From Armatimonadota bacterium (GTDB lineage Bacteria > Armatimonadota > Fimbriimonadia > Fimbriimonadales > Fimbriimonadaceae): a stretch of 64,000 bases of DNA. The notes under the pieces are model-generated. The model saw nothing but the letters and a program-made list of their open reading frames with translations. It was not told the origin of the DNA and did no database searches. The stretch covers positions 62,001 through 126,000 of the forward strand of contig JANYCU010000041.1 in assembly GCA_025360125.1 (NCBI GenBank). The letters are read 5' to 3'. Shown here one piece after another: positions 48,448 through 58,600 of the stretch. The first letter of the stretch is position 1. Every line of letters starts with the position of its first letter. Both the position numbers and the translations under genes were made by a program.

Positions 48448-49224
48448 ATGTCTCGACTTGCGTTCGGAGTGATTTTGATAGCAGTTCTTGTTGGCTGCAG
48501 CAAGAAACCTGATGCCACCAACCCAGGAGCAGGAAATACCCCTGGCACTGGTGCGGCCCAAGGTTTCAAAACACTATCGCACACTGATCTAACACCTGGA
48601 CACGGCGACGGTGGTAAGACCGGAGACTATGTCTTGGTTTTCTACCGAGGAACGTTCCTAAATGGCAAAGAATTTGACTCTAACATGGATGCGACCGGAA
48701 AACCGAACATTGAATTGGATCCATACGCTGTAACTATCGGGGGTGGAGGAGTTATCAAAGGTTGGGACCAAGGTCTCATCGGTATGAAAGAAGGCATGAC
48801 CCGGAAGCTCAATGTGCCATGGTCACTTGCATACGGCGAAAATGGAGACGGCCGGAAGATCCCTGCAAAAACCGACTTGGTGTTTACAATGACTATCGCC
48901 AAGCTGTATAAAGGTGGCTCCGAGCCATTTATCGATACCGAAGACGTCAAAGTTGGTACGGGACCCAAAGCTACCGAGAACAGCACAGTCACATTCCGTT
49001 ACGTTGGGAAAACCATGTCGGGACGAATTTTCGATGACCAGTTGAAAAATGATCTCACAAGCCCAGTCAACCGACTGATTCCTGGCTTCAGAGGAGCCGT
49101 GGTCGGAATGCAAGCCGGAGGAAAGCGAATTATATCATGCCCTCCCGGTGCTCCAAACCCGACAGGACTAATCCCGGCGGGCCAACCAGTTGACTACACT
49201 GTCGAGCTAATTTCCGTCAAGTAA
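48448..49224 (+). CDS. Two-domain FKBP-type peptidyl-prolyl isomerase lipoprotein
   Basis: 258 residues with lipobox AVLVGC (Cys17). Domain 1 (about 50-155) contains GDYVLVFYRGTFLNGKEFDS, GGGGVIKGWDQGLIGMKEG and YGENGDG, the FKBP signature. Domain 2 (about 160-258) repeats the fold with NSTVTFRYVGKTMSGRIFDD, IPGFRGAVVGMQAGGKR and PAGQPVDYTVELISV. Domain 2 has changed several pocket residues (no Trp in the base) and may be a chaperone-only copy. It is anchored in an envelope membrane. Its stop abuts the convergent SDR gene end. Confidence 0.88.
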   Translation: MSRLAFGVILIAVLVGCSKKPDATNPGAGNTPGTGAAQGFKTLSHTDLTPGHGDGGKTGDYVLVFYRGTFLNGKEFDSNMDATGKPNIELDPYAVTIGGGGVIKGWDQGLIGMKEGMTRKLNVPWSLAYGENGDGRKIPAKTDLVFTMTIAKLYKGGSEPFIDTEDVKVGTGPKATENSTVTFRYVGKTMSGRIFDDQLKNDLTSPVNRLIPGFRGAVVGMQAGGKRIISCPPGAPNPTGLIPAGQPVDYTVELISVK

Positions 49225-49965
49225 TTAGTGGAAGTAGCTCGCTCCGTTGATATCAATCACGACGCCACTCAGGTAACTGGCGGCGTCGCTTAACAAAAAG
49301 CTCGCTGTCGCCGCGCAATCTGCGGGACTCCCCATCCTTCCCATCGGGATCGTGGCCAAAATATCCGCTAATCGGTCATCCATTCCATCCCGCGCCATCG
49401 ACGTATCAACCCAACCGGGAGCCAGGCCAAAGAACTCAATTCCCGTGTTCGCGTATTCAACTGCCAAACTTCGGGTCAAATTGATCAACGCCGCCTTTGA
49501 AGCCGCATAGAAGGCAGCATTTGCCTCGCCACGAAAACCAACCCGGCTTGACACATTCAGCACTTTTCCATGACCCTGCTTTGAAAACTGCTCTAAAGCA
49601 AAATAAATCAGTTCGGCTGGTGCCTCAAAATTCACTCGCATCATATCCGCCCGCAGCGCTTTCCAATTCGAATAGTCATCCGCAAACGGACTTTGCACAT
49701 AGATTCCCGCATTATTCACCAGAGCGTCAATCGAAGTAAGCGCACTTGCCTTCTTCCATAAAGAGGCAGTTTCCTCTTCACTTTTCAGGTCAGCCTTGAT
49801 CACTCCCAGGCATCGAGCACCAATATTTTGGGCCAAAGCTTCAGCCTCGGTTGCGTTGGCCGAGTAGTGCAAGATCACGTTCCAATGGTCGCCAGCCAAC
49901 TGCTGAGCCATCGCGGCACCAATTCCGCGCGAGCTACCCGTTACCAAAACTGTCCGATTATTCAT
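49225..49965 (-). CDS. Short-chain dehydrogenase/reductase
   Basis: 246 residues from ATG 49963-49965 (frame could start at TTG 49974). Rossmann motif TGSSRGIGAAMA, NNAGIYV, the catalytic serine region VLNVSSRVGF and YAASKAAL (Tyr-x-x-x-Lys) are all present, so it is catalytically intact. It resembles FabG/3-oxoacyl reductases and other SDRs; the substrate is not determined. The C-terminal LSDAASYLSGVVIDINGAS is classic. It is convergent and abutting with the FKBP gene. Confidence 0.88.
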   Translation of the reverse strand: MNNRTVLVTGSSRGIGAAMAQQLAGDHWNVILHYSANATEAEALAQNIGARCLGVIKADLKSEEETASLWKKASALTSIDALVNNAGIYVQSPFADDYSNWKALRADMMRVNFEAPAELIYFALEQFSKQGHGKVLNVSSRVGFRGEANAAFYAASKAALINLTRSLAVEYANTGIEFFGLAPGWVDTSMARDGMDDRLADILATIPMGRMGSPADCAATASFLLSDAASYLSGVVIDINGASYFH

Positions 49966-50021
49966 GAATAACAAATTCTACTTTTAAACCTGGCTGACTA
50001 ATTTCGCGTATAACTAACCAT

Positions 50022-51350
50022 ATGCGATATTCTTTCGTTTTTGTAGGATTGTCTTGTCTGGCGGCAGTGGGTTTTGGAATTGGGGCAACTCAAAAGTCAG
50101 TCTCTTCCACGGTTAAAATTCCGAAGAGCGTGACCTATGCCGAGAACATCGCGCCGATCCTGAATGCACACTGTACATCTTGCCACCACGACGGGGCCGT
50201 AGCCCCATTCTCCTTGGTCGGTTATGAGGCTTCAAAAAAGCAAAGTGCGAACATCGCCAGCGCGACCGATGGAAAGCGAATGCCGCCGTGGAAGGCCGTA
50301 CACGGATACGGAACTTTTCTTGACGAAAACCGACTCACCGAATCAGAACTCACCATTCTAAAGACATGGGCAGAAACGGGTGCAGCCAGAGGCGATGTTA
50401 AAAAGGAGCCAAAACCACAAGTCTTTTCCAACGACTGGGATCTTGGCAAGCCAGACGTTATCCTTACTCAAACAAAGCCATTCAAACTGGAAGCCGAAGG
50501 CGCCGACATTTACCGAAACTTCGTCTTCGACCTCAAGAACACCGAGCCAGTTTATGTAACCGCCATGGATGTGAAGCCAGGAAACCGAAAGGTCGTCCAT
50601 CACATCATCGGATTCCTTGATGCTGGCAACGGTGCAACGCGACTTGCAAAGAACAACACCGACGGACAAGAAGGCTACACGTCATCCGGAGGCGGCATTG
50701 GAACCGTACCAAGCGGTTCACTTGGCGGATGGGCTCCCGGAGTCACGGTCCGCAAAACTTTACCGGGAACGGCATTCGTCGTTAAACCAGGAACCAAGAT
50801 CGTCATGCAGGTTCACTATCATAAAGATGGCAAGCCAGAAATGGATCAGACCAAGCTTGGCCTCTACACCACCAAAGTGAAGCCTGAAAAAGAAGTCGAC
50901 ATTCTCTGGTGCGCAAATCCAATGTTTCAGATTCCGGTTGGGGCTGCCAGTCACCGCGTGGCTTGGAAGCAAACCATTCCCGCTGACGCAACGATCTACA
51001 CGGTCATGCCCCATATGCATTTGCTCGGCAAATCCATGAAGGCAAAACTAGTCAAGTCCGACGGAACCGAAGTTCCATTGGTCTTCGTTGACAAGTGGGA
51101 TTTCAATTGGCAACTTGTTTATGCGCTCAAAGAGCCGCTGCAAGTGAAGAAGGGCTGGAAAATCGCCGTAGAGGCGATTTACGACAATTCGGACGCCAAT
51201 CCGTATAAAACGAACCGTGCGGTCACCTGGGGCGAGCAAACGACCGATGAGATGGCTCTCCTCGTTATTGGATATACATCCGACACGCCAATTGACATGA
51301 AGACTCAAATTAAGCAAATGGTTCTGGACTTCGCCAAAGGCGGAAACTAA
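50022..51350 (+). CDS. Cytochrome c domain plus copper type II monooxygenase-like domain
   Basis: 442 residues with a signal-like N-terminus. C51-T-S-C54-H55 is a c-type heme site, near NIAPILNAHCTSCHHDG, and a GKRMPPWKA segment supplies a possible axial methionine. Residues about 150-440 resemble the PHM-like copper type II ascorbate-dependent monooxygenase core: HHIIGF (CuA His pair), MQVHYH (His-x-His) and MPHMHLLG. It is probably periplasmic and redox-active, coupling heme electron delivery to copper chemistry. Substrate unknown. It is closed by a strong terminator. Confidence 0.7.
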   Translation: MRYSFVFVGLSCLAAVGFGIGATQKSVSSTVKIPKSVTYAENIAPILNAHCTSCHHDGAVAPFSLVGYEASKKQSANIASATDGKRMPPWKAVHGYGTFLDENRLTESELTILKTWAETGAARGDVKKEPKPQVFSNDWDLGKPDVILTQTKPFKLEAEGADIYRNFVFDLKNTEPVYVTAMDVKPGNRKVVHHIIGFLDAGNGATRLAKNNTDGQEGYTSSGGGIGTVPSGSLGGWAPGVTVRKTLPGTAFVVKPGTKIVMQVHYHKDGKPEMDQTKLGLYTTKVKPEKEVDILWCANPMFQIPVGAASHRVAWKQTIPADATIYTVMPHMHLLGKSMKAKLVKSDGTEVPLVFVDKWDFNWQLVYALKEPLQVKKGWKIAVEAIYDNSDANPYKTNRAVTWGEQTTDEMALLVIGYTSDTPIDMKTQIKQMVLDFAKGGN

Positions 51351-51376
51351 CCAACCTTCGGGAATCAGACATTAAG

Positions 51377-51409
51377 AAAGCCGCAGATGAATCTGCGGCT
51401 TTCTTTTTT
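51377..51409 (+). terminator. Terminator between the cytochrome gene and dnaK
   Basis: AAAGCCGCAGA and TCTGCGGCTTT form an 11-bp stem with loop TGAA, followed by CTTTTTT. It ends the plus-strand gene. The minus-strand dnaK end is 28 bp away and may also use it. Confidence 0.9.
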
Positions 51410-51436
51410 CGGACAACTGAAAGCTGAAAGCTATTC

Positions 51437-53350
51437 TTACTTCTTTTCCTCGTCCTTTACTTCTTTGAACTCGGCGTCGATAACCTCTTCGCCTTCGTGA
51501 GCGTGAGTCGTCTCACCTGTCACGTGCTGTTGCTCTCCGCCTGCGCCCGAGTCGGCATAGAGCTTCTCGGCAATTGCGTGGGAAACTGTTTCCAACTCGG
51601 CATACGATGTCTTGATCTCTTCTTCAAAGCCAGAGACAACCGCCTTTCGGACGGCTTCAATCTTTTCAGTAGCGTCTTGTCGCATGCCCTCTTCGATCTT
51701 GTCACCCGCGTCCTTCAGGGTCTTTTCGGTCTGGTATGTGAGTTGGTCTGCCTTATTCTTGAGTTCAGCAAGTTCTTGGAACTGCCGATCGGCTTCGGCA
51801 TTTGCCTCGGCGTCCTGCACCATCCGCTCGATATCGTCTCGATTGAGGTTGCCTGAACCCGTGATCGTGATGCTCTGCTTGGCACCAGTTGCCTTCTCTT
51901 GCGCACTGACGTGCAAAATTCCGTTGGCGTCAATGTCAAACGTAACTTCGATCTGCGGAACTCGTGCAGGCGCCGATGGGATTCCGGCAAGGTGGAACCG
52001 ACCGATGGACTTATTGTCTCGAGCCATTGGTCGCTCGCCCTGAAGAATGTGAATCTCAACTTCCGGCTGGTTGTCCGTCGCTGTCGTATAGATTCGGCTC
52101 TTCTTGGTAGGAATCGTCGTGTTTCGATCAATCAGCTTGTCGAAAATACCGCCTTGGGTTTCAACACCCAGCGAAAGAGGAGTAACGTCGAGGAGAACGA
52201 TGTTCTTGACCTCACCACCCAAAACGCCCGCCTGAATCGCGGCACCGATGGCCACTACTTCGTCGGGGTTGACCGAGCGATTTGGCTCCTTGCCAGTCAA
52301 CTGCTTGACCAAGTCTTGAACTTGTGGCATTCGAGTTGAACCTCCAACCATGATGATTTCGTCGATTTCACTAGCTTTTAGCTTTGCGTCTTCAAGAGCC
52401 TGGAAGAATGGCTTCTTGACTCGGTCCATCAAGTCGGAAGTAAGTTCTTCGAACTTCGCTTTCGACATCGTCACGTCAAGGTGCTTCGGCTCATTATCAA
52501 CCGCAGTGATGAAAGGCAAGTTGATTTGAGTCGTCGTCTGGCTCGATAGCTCAATCTTGGCTTTCTCGGCCGCGTCTCGCAGTCGCTGAACTGCTGCGTT
52601 ATCTTTCAAAATGTCGACGCCTTGCTCTTTCTTGAATTCGGCTGCAAGGTAATCAACAATTTTGTTGTCAAAGTCGTCGCCACCGAGGTGACTGTCGCCG
52701 CTCGTTGATCGAACTTCGAAAACGCCTTCGCCCACGTCAAGGACGGACACGTCGAACGTTCCACCACCAAGGTCAAAAACGAGAATGGTTTCGTTGGCCT
52801 TCTTGTCTAAGCCATAGGCAAGTGATGCCGCCGTTGGCTCGTTGATGATTCGCAGGACCTTCAGTCCCGCAATCTCTCCCGCGTTCTTGGTTGCGGTTCG
52901 TTGCGCGTCGTTAAAGTACGCTGGAACGGTGATAACCGCCTGATCGACCGTCTCGCCGAGGTAAGCCTCTGCGTCGTTCTTCAGCTTCTGTAAAATCATC
53001 GCGGAAACTTCTTCGGGAGTCAAATCTTTATCGAGTGCAGGCACATGGGCAGCCGCTTGACCGTTCTTTCCAGCTTTGAGCTTGTACGAAATTCTGCTTT
53101 GCTCGCCCGAAACTTCGCCATATTGGTGGCCCATGAATCGCTTGATCGAACTGATGGTGTTTTCAGAGTTCGTAACTGCTTGGCGCTTTGCGGGTGCTCC
53201 CACGAGTCGTTCGCCATTCTTTTTAAATGCAACGACACTCGGACAGGTTCGCGAACCTTCCGCGGTGCTGATGACGACTGGCTCTCCGCCTTCCATAACG
53301 GCTACGACCGAGTTGGTCGTCCCAAGATCAATTCCTACTGTTTTTCCCAT
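51437..53350 (-). CDS. dnaK: Molecular chaperone DnaK (Hsp70)
   Basis: 637 residues from ATG 53348-53350 ([20 protein letters not shown]); an in-frame ATG 13 codons upstream is not used by the family. The nucleotide-binding domain has [19 protein letters not shown] and [10 protein letters not shown]-like segments. The peptide-binding domain has [11 protein letters not shown] and [10 protein letters not shown]. The acidic EEKK-type C-terminus is present. It folds nascent and stressed proteins. dnaJ and grpE are not adjacent. The promoter at 53369-53397 is plausible. Confidence 0.97.
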   Translation of the reverse strand: MGKTVGIDLGTTNSVVAVMEGGEPVVISTAEGSRTCPSVVAFKKNGERLVGAPAKRQAVTNSENTISSIKRFMGHQYGEVSGEQSRISYKLKAGKNGQAAAHVPALDKDLTPEEVSAMILQKLKNDAEAYLGETVDQAVITVPAYFNDAQRTATKNAGEIAGLKVLRIINEPTAASLAYGLDKKANETILVFDLGGGTFDVSVLDVGEGVFEVRSTSGDSHLGGDDFDNKIVDYLAAEFKKEQGVDILKDNAAVQRLRDAAEKAKIELSSQTTTQINLPFITAVDNEPKHLDVTMSKAKFEELTSDLMDRVKKPFFQALEDAKLKASEIDEIIMVGGSTRMPQVQDLVKQLTGKEPNRSVNPDEVVAIGAAIQAGVLGGEVKNIVLLDVTPLSLGVETQGGIFDKLIDRNTTIPTKKSRIYTTATDNQPEVEIHILQGERPMARDNKSIGRFHLAGIPSAPARVPQIEVTFDIDANGILHVSAQEKATGAKQSITITGSGNLNRDDIERMVQDAEANAEADRQFQELAELKNKADQLTYQTEKTLKDAGDKIEEGMRQDATEKIEAVRKAVVSGFEEEIKTSYAELETVSHAIAEKLYADSGAGGEQQHVTGETTHAHEGEEVIDAEFKEVKDEEKK

Positions 53351-53368
53351 TGCTATATCTATTATGGC

Positions 53369-53397
53369 ATTAAACCACTTGAGCCTCATGCGCTCAA
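53369..53397 (-). promoter_or_regulatory. Sigma-70-like promoter for dnaK
   Basis: Read on the minus strand: -35 TTGAGC (complement of 53392-53397), 17-bp spacer and -10 TTTAAT (complement of 53369-53374), 18 bases before the dnaK ATG. There is no CIRCE-type inverted repeat, so HrcA control is not visible. Confidence 0.45.
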
Positions 53398-53596
53398 TGC
53401 ATACCTACGTTCAGAATACCAGAGCAGTTGCAGATCGGGCCAAAATTCCTGGTTAAATCTTTGGAAGTTGATGGGGGCCGGTCCTAACAATCTGCGAGGA
53501 TACGCATGAACAACTCATCAACTACAAGCCTCATCTAAGTTACAACGGAGGACTACTCCCATGGTTGGATTAAGTTTCAAAGATTCCCGAGACTCC
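53398..53596. other. Intergenic stretch with a partial repeat copy
   Basis: No gene is supported. Bases 53489-53515 (starting ACAATCTGCGAGGATACG) match part of the larger repeat at 53597-54021 and 55107-55497. A third partial copy is therefore present. Confidence 0.4.
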
Positions 53597-54021
53597 GTGT
53601 GGCCTGCATACCCGACAATCTACGAAGTTGCGAGGATATGCAGGAACAACCAATCCTGACTCCCGCTACAGAACCGGAATCGCCGAGAAGTCAAGGCGTG
53701 AGATGGGTACTTTTGGAAAACGAATCCGGGTGGCATTGGCAGCGACGTCTACGAAGTTGGGAGTTGCCTGTGTAATCAAGGGTAAAAGAAGTCTATTGTG
53801 AGTCAAGCCAAGAAACTGAATACCCGTCAGTTCATCAATGAGTTTGGCCACTCTCTTTATCTGACCTTCTCCATACACGAATTGGAGTTGGAATAGGCAA
53901 AGTGACCAGCACTCTCACAGGTTTTTCACGGTTAACTCTCAGCTTCGCAGGGGTCGCTAACCATGCCACCCGGGTTAGGCTTTCATCTAGCAGAAGTACC
54001 CCACCCACAAAGTGGCTCGCC
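53597..54021. repeat. Diverged direct repeat, copy A
   Basis: About 425 bp that align over most of their length with 55107-55497 in the same orientation. The best parts are near-identical: GTCTACGAAGTTGGGAGTTG (53748-53767) and AACTCTCAGCTTCGCAGGGG (53934-53953). Copy A is about 33 bp longer near 53646-53696. Neither copy has a conserved full-length open frame. The plus-strand caspase-like fragment begins inside this copy. Confidence 0.75.
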
Positions 54022-54535
54022 TGTTGTTTCTATGACTCCATTCAAACACGATATGATGTCTGGTGGGTCAGCACCTGACCTCATTATGTCTACCTGGCAA
54101 GGGAATGCGATCCTCACCCCATACCTGATGTCAATTCCAAAGAATCAATATAAATTCTTGTGGCTCGACGGATGTTGTACGGCCGGAAGCAGCCAATTTC
54201 AAGGTAGCAATGATTACATGACCAGTAGTCCTGTGCCCACGTGGGGTACTTCGTTCGGAATGTCGGTTTGGAAAGAAAATCAAGGATTTCTAGGTTGGAA
54301 TGGAAGTTCGCTTTCCAATGGATCAAGGAGTCTGGTAGGAAATGTTGCCGAAACTTGCTGGAAACGTTGGCGGTTACGCCTGTGGCGAGCGCTACTAATT
54401 TCCGATCTTACACTTACTGATGCAGTCAACGATGCTAACCTTCACATGGGTGCTTCAGATACACGGTATATGCCTTATACAACAGAAAACGGAGTGAGTA
54501 AGGTTTACTGGTTAGGAGGGTTTTCATTCCCATAA
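53963..54535 (+). CDS. Orphan caspase/clostripain-like fragment (possibly truncated)
   Basis: 190 residues; the first 20 codons come from repeat copy A. YKFLWLDGCCTAGS at about 71-84 and the later WGTSFG and FLGWNG segments resemble the beta-strand, Asp-Gly-Cys turn and following region of caspase-fold or clostripain-like peptidases (Cys near the strand end). The paired histidine strand expected earlier is missing, so this may be the 3' part of a broken gene whose 5' part decayed into the repeat. No ribosome-binding site supports the ATG at 53963. Other frames through the repeat contain stops. Treat it as a possible pseudogene. Confidence 0.4.
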   Translation: MPPGLGFHLAEVPHPQSGSPVVSMTPFKHDMMSGGSAPDLIMSTWQGNAILTPYLMSIPKNQYKFLWLDGCCTAGSSQFQGSNDYMTSSPVPTWGTSFGMSVWKENQGFLGWNGSSLSNGSRSLVGNVAETCWKRWRLRLWRALLISDLTLTDAVNDANLHMGASDTRYMPYTTENGVSKVYWLGGFSFP

Positions 54536-54550
54536 AACCTTAGTTTCACC

Positions 54551-55039
54551 ATGAAGCAACTTTTGGCTATTCTTCTGTTGACGCCCCTTTGCGGCTGTGC
54601 AAACCATCGTGGCGAGAAGGCGAGCTACCGAACACCAACCATGCTAGAAGGTTTCGAATTGGCCCAGAGAGGTAAAATTGAATACATTACTATCCAGGAC
54701 CTTAGCGGAAACGTCAAGTCAGAATTTACTGTTCTCGGAGATTCTTATGCTCGTCCACTATTTGACGAATTCATTGAAGGCTTTCGTAAAGATCCAAATC
54801 AATGGAGTCGACTAGCCAGAAATTCGCCGGAATTGAGGCCGCTCTCGAATCGGTTCGTCTCCATTAAGTATCGACCAACGAACCTCACCGAAAGGGAAAA
54901 ACTGATTGTGCCTTCCTTTGGATTTTTCATTCCGAAGGACGAAGGGCAGATATTGAGCCCAAAAGCAATAACTCTCCTAAAAGGTCTGGAATTGAAATCA
55001 AAATCCGAGCCCAACCATATCTATGGCAAAGACGAATAA
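54551..55039 (+). CDS. Small lipoprotein of unknown function
   Basis: 162 residues. Signal with lipobox TPLCGC, so Cys16 is probably lipid-modified. The mature part has IEYITIQDLSGNVKSEFTVLGDSYARPLFDEF-like alternating strands and an unusual PLSNRFVSIKYRPTNLTEREK segment. No family recognised. It follows the caspase-like fragment by 15 bp and lies between the two diverged repeat copies, so the pair may be an inserted module. Confidence 0.55.
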   Translation: MKQLLAILLLTPLCGCANHRGEKASYRTPTMLEGFELAQRGKIEYITIQDLSGNVKSEFTVLGDSYARPLFDEFIEGFRKDPNQWSRLARNSPELRPLSNRFVSIKYRPTNLTEREKLIVPSFGFFIPKDEGQILSPKAITLLKGLELKSKSEPNHIYGKDE

Positions 55040-55106
55040 TTATTCGACGAGTCACTTTGTGATCTGGGAGTTTTGACAAGTCACGTTGTGAGTGGGGCTA
55101 AATTGG
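55040..55106. other. Iterated GAC-AAGTCAC units
   Basis: Imperfect units GACGAGTCACTTTGTGATC (55048 on) and GACAAGTCACGTTGTGAGT (55075 on) are followed by GACAAGTCACCGTGAGATGG (55163 on) inside copy B. A related GAGAAGTCAAGGCGTGAGAT lies in copy A near 53685. This is an older repeat layer. Confidence 0.45.
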
Positions 55107-55497
55107 TGTGGCCCGCGTACCTGACAATCTGCGAAGCTGCAAGGATACACAGGAAAGCTAATCGACAAGTCACCGTGAGATGGATAGTTGTGGAAATGGA
55201 ACCGGGTGGCACTGGCAGCGACGTCTACGAAGTTGGGAGTTGCCTGTGTAATGAAGGGTAAAACCAGGCAATAGTGAGTCAGCCCGAGAATCTGATGACC
55301 AGTAAGTTAATCAATGAGTTTGGCCACTCACACTAATTGACCTTCTCCACTTACGAACTGGAGTTAGATTAGGCAAAGTGACCAGCACTCTCAAAGGTTT
55401 CTCACGGTTAACTCTCAGCTTCGCAGGGGTCGCTAACCGTGCCACCCGGGTTAGGCTTTCATTATCCAAAAGTATCCCGCCCACACAGTGGCTCGCC
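55107..55497. repeat. Diverged direct repeat, copy B
   Basis: About 391 bp matching copy A (53597-54021). In the last 110 bp the two copies differ at only a few sites and share the phrase CACGGTTAACTCTCAGCTTC (55402-55421). The copies flank the fragment and lipoprotein, as if a segment had been duplicated around an insert. No ORF of useful length is conserved between them. Confidence 0.75.
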
Positions 55498-55509
55498 GTC
55501 TCATCCCTG

Positions 55510-55553
55510 TCAGGCGCTTTTTTCCAAAACTTAGAATTTCACGAAGCGCCTGA
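55510..55553. other. Inverted repeat after copy B
   Basis: TCAGGCGCTT (55510-55519) and AAGCGCCTGA (55544-55553) are perfect 10-bp inverse arms with a 24-base T-rich loop. It could be a weak hairpin or the edge of a mobile segment. The remaining bases to 55670 hold nothing recognised. Confidence 0.35.
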
Positions 55554-55670
55554 ACGAGGGCGTGGGAAGGTTCGGAATACTTCATCCACTAAGGTCCGCT
55601 CTCCGACTCCTCAAAGCGCGGAAAGCCGTTAATTCCTGTTGATTGAGATTTCGAACTAATGCCCCTGAGC

Positions 55671-58600
55671 TTACAAAACCGGGATGGCCGACTCGTGCTG
55701 AACGACCGCCTTTGACCCCGGAAGCTTCGCCGGAACCAAGGTCGAGACCCCTGGTTCCTGCATCGTAACCCCTAGCCAATTGGGCGCGATTTCGATCGTT
55801 GAAGGATTGTGGGTGATGACGATGAACTGGATCGTCTTCGAGAACTCTTCCAGTGTCGCGGCGAACCGCTCCACATTTCGCCCGTCGAGCGGAGCGTCGA
55901 CTTCATCAAGAACAACAAGCGGAGCGGGCTTCACCTTCAGTAATGCAAACAGAAACGCCGAGGCGCAAAGCGAGCGCTCGCCACCAGAAAGCAATTGCAA
56001 TGCCTGACGCTTTTTGCCGGGAAGCTGGACCTCAATCTCGACTCCACTTTCCAACACCTTCTGCGGATCGGTCAGCTCGATGGAAGCCGAACCGCCACCA
56101 AACAACTTTTCGAACATGATTGAGAACTGTTCGCGAACCGCATCAAAAGTCGTCACAAATCGGTCTCGAGTGAGCTTGTCAAGCTCATGAATCGAGGCTT
56201 CGACCTGCTCGATACCGTTCAAAATATCGTCTCTCTGAAGTGAAAGTGTCTCGAATCGTTCGGTCAACCGTTCAAAAGCCTCAATTGCGCCCGTATTAAC
56301 GTCGCCCATCGCCTTAATCTCGCGTCGCAGGCGACCAACTACTGACTGTGCGTCCCCGGGAACATCGTGCATCGCCTCTTGGGCAAGTGCATCGGTTTCG
56401 CTCAGCGCATAAGCATCCATCAATCGCTCAGCGAGCGTCGCCCGTTTCGTTTCCGCCCTTGCCCGACTTAACTCGTTCTGATGGTTTGACTCGCTCAGGC
56501 TCATCACGTTGGCCCGAGCATTTTTGAGCGACTCCTGCAAAACCATATTCCGCTCGGATAGCTCTCGTCGCTCCATGGTCAAGGCAGTCAGGGACACCAT
56601 CAGGGCTTGCTTCTCCTTGGCGTACGTTTCGGCCTCCACTTTGAGCTGATCGACTTGCTGACGCAGCTTGTCGCGCTCAGGACCAAGATTATCTAGCCTT
56701 CTGCCCCGATGAAGTTCCGCGTCAGTGGCTGACTCCAGTCGCTTCTCGGCGGCATATTGCCGAATCTGCGCTTGACGGGTGCGTTCCTGGGCATCGCGCA
56801 ACCGAATTTCGGCTTGCTCAACGTCGGCCGATTTCGAGGCCAGAGTCTTCAGACACTCATCTCGATTCCGCTCAAACTCAGCGGTGTCCACATCATCAAT
56901 TCCGCCCAGCTTAGCCTTTTCAATAGCGTCAATTTCGTGGTTTGCCTTGCTCAGCTGCCGATCCGCATCGCGATGCTCTTCTTCCAATGCCCTCAAAAGC
57001 TGTTCGGCTTCGTCGGCTGGCTCCTTCGCTTCCTTTCTCGCTTCTCGGTTTGCGGTTAGTAATTCTTCGTTCTCTAATATCCGGCGAAGTCGATCTTGCT
57101 TTCGTTTGTCGGCTCCGGCGATCAGCTTGTCGAGTTGACCGATTTCTTTTTCGAGTTCCGCAAGGTCGGCCCGACGTTGGACCACGCCGTAGCCTTGTCG
57201 TTGCGACAGACCACCCGTCACTGCGCCGCTCGAATGGATGACTTCCCCGTCCAGGGTCACCATGCGGCTCCAACCCGTCGTTTTGGCCAGCTTTAACGCA
57301 TCAGCAATCGTATCAACGATCACGATTCGACCCAACAGACTCTCGATGACAGGCAAAACCCTCGCTTCGCATCGAACCAGCTCGGACGCCCGATTGATCA
57401 CCCCTTTTTCGCTCAGGACCTTGCGCATTTCCGAGTTAACGTCCTGCCGACGCATCAACGAAATGGGTTGAAACGTACACCGCCCCGCCCGATTCTCTTT
57501 CAGCCATTGAACCGCGGCTTTCGCCTCGTGGTCGCTATCGACAATCAGGTCGTTCGCAGCTGCCCCCAGCGCGGTCTCGATCGCCAAAGATAGGTCCTTA
57601 TCAACATCGATCGCATCGGCGACCGATTCAAAATTGCCCTTTATCAGGCCCCTTTCGCGCGCTTCGAGAACTGCGCGCGATCCCTGAGAAAGCCCCTCAT
57701 GAGCGTCGAGAGTAGCTTCAATACCGCGACGACGACCTTCAAGGCTTGCTCGCTCGCTCAATGATTCGCGCAACTTGGTGGATTCTCGATCTTCTTCTCG
57801 CTTAATTTCGTCGATGGCAGTAACGAGGCGGCCAATCTCCTCCTCGATAACTCCGATGACTGCACTCGCAACCGTATACTCCTGCTTCGCAACGTCAATC
57901 TCTTGAAGGAGCTTGGGGAGGGACTTATCTATTCCCGAAATTTCTCGTCGGAGCAGTCGCGCTCTTCCCTCTTGCGCCTCTCGCTCGGCTTCCCACTTCA
58001 TTCGTTGCGTTTTTCGTTCCCTTGCCTCGTTGAGGGACTTTTCGGCCTGGCGAAGATCATCGCTTAACTTCTTGGACTCGGACGACGCTCCAGCGGATTC
58101 GGACTGGATTTTCTCTAACAATTCGAGTTCGGTCGCGGCTTCTTTTTTGGCAACTTCTGCATCATGAGTCGCTTCCTTCAATCGGTTCGCGACGGTAGTC
58201 GCATCTTCCTTTAAGTTCTTCTCTTGAGCGATGAGCGACGAAATCTTCTCTTCGGTGATCTTGACGTTGGCTTCAGTCCGCTCCTGCAAGGTCATCTGCT
58301 CTTGGTGCGAGGTGCGAGTTTGATCAATTTCCCGGTCAAGAACCCGAATCCGGTCAGAATCTGAGCCTAATTCCAATTCAAGTTTATCGGCGATAATTCG
58401 TTCCCGTTCAACCAATCCCGCCGAATTGGCGATCTTCTCTTCCAAGTTACGCAGTTCATGCATCGCCGCACAAAAGTCTCGAATAAGGAGTCCAATTTCG
58501 ACTTCCCGAAGGGCCGCATCGAGTTGCTTGAACCGAATGGCAACCTCGGCCTCTTCGCGCAGCGGTTCGCGGTGGGATTCAAGTTCTCGAATGATGTCAT

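Noticed and set aside
48390-48584. Upstream extension of smpB overlapping the FKBP gene
   Set aside because: It is antisense to the FKBP signal peptide region and not part of the SmpB fold.
53666-53878. Minus-strand 70-codon frame within repeat copy A that looks protein-like
   Set aside because: The matching frame in copy B contains a stop and frame changes, so it is not conserved as coding.
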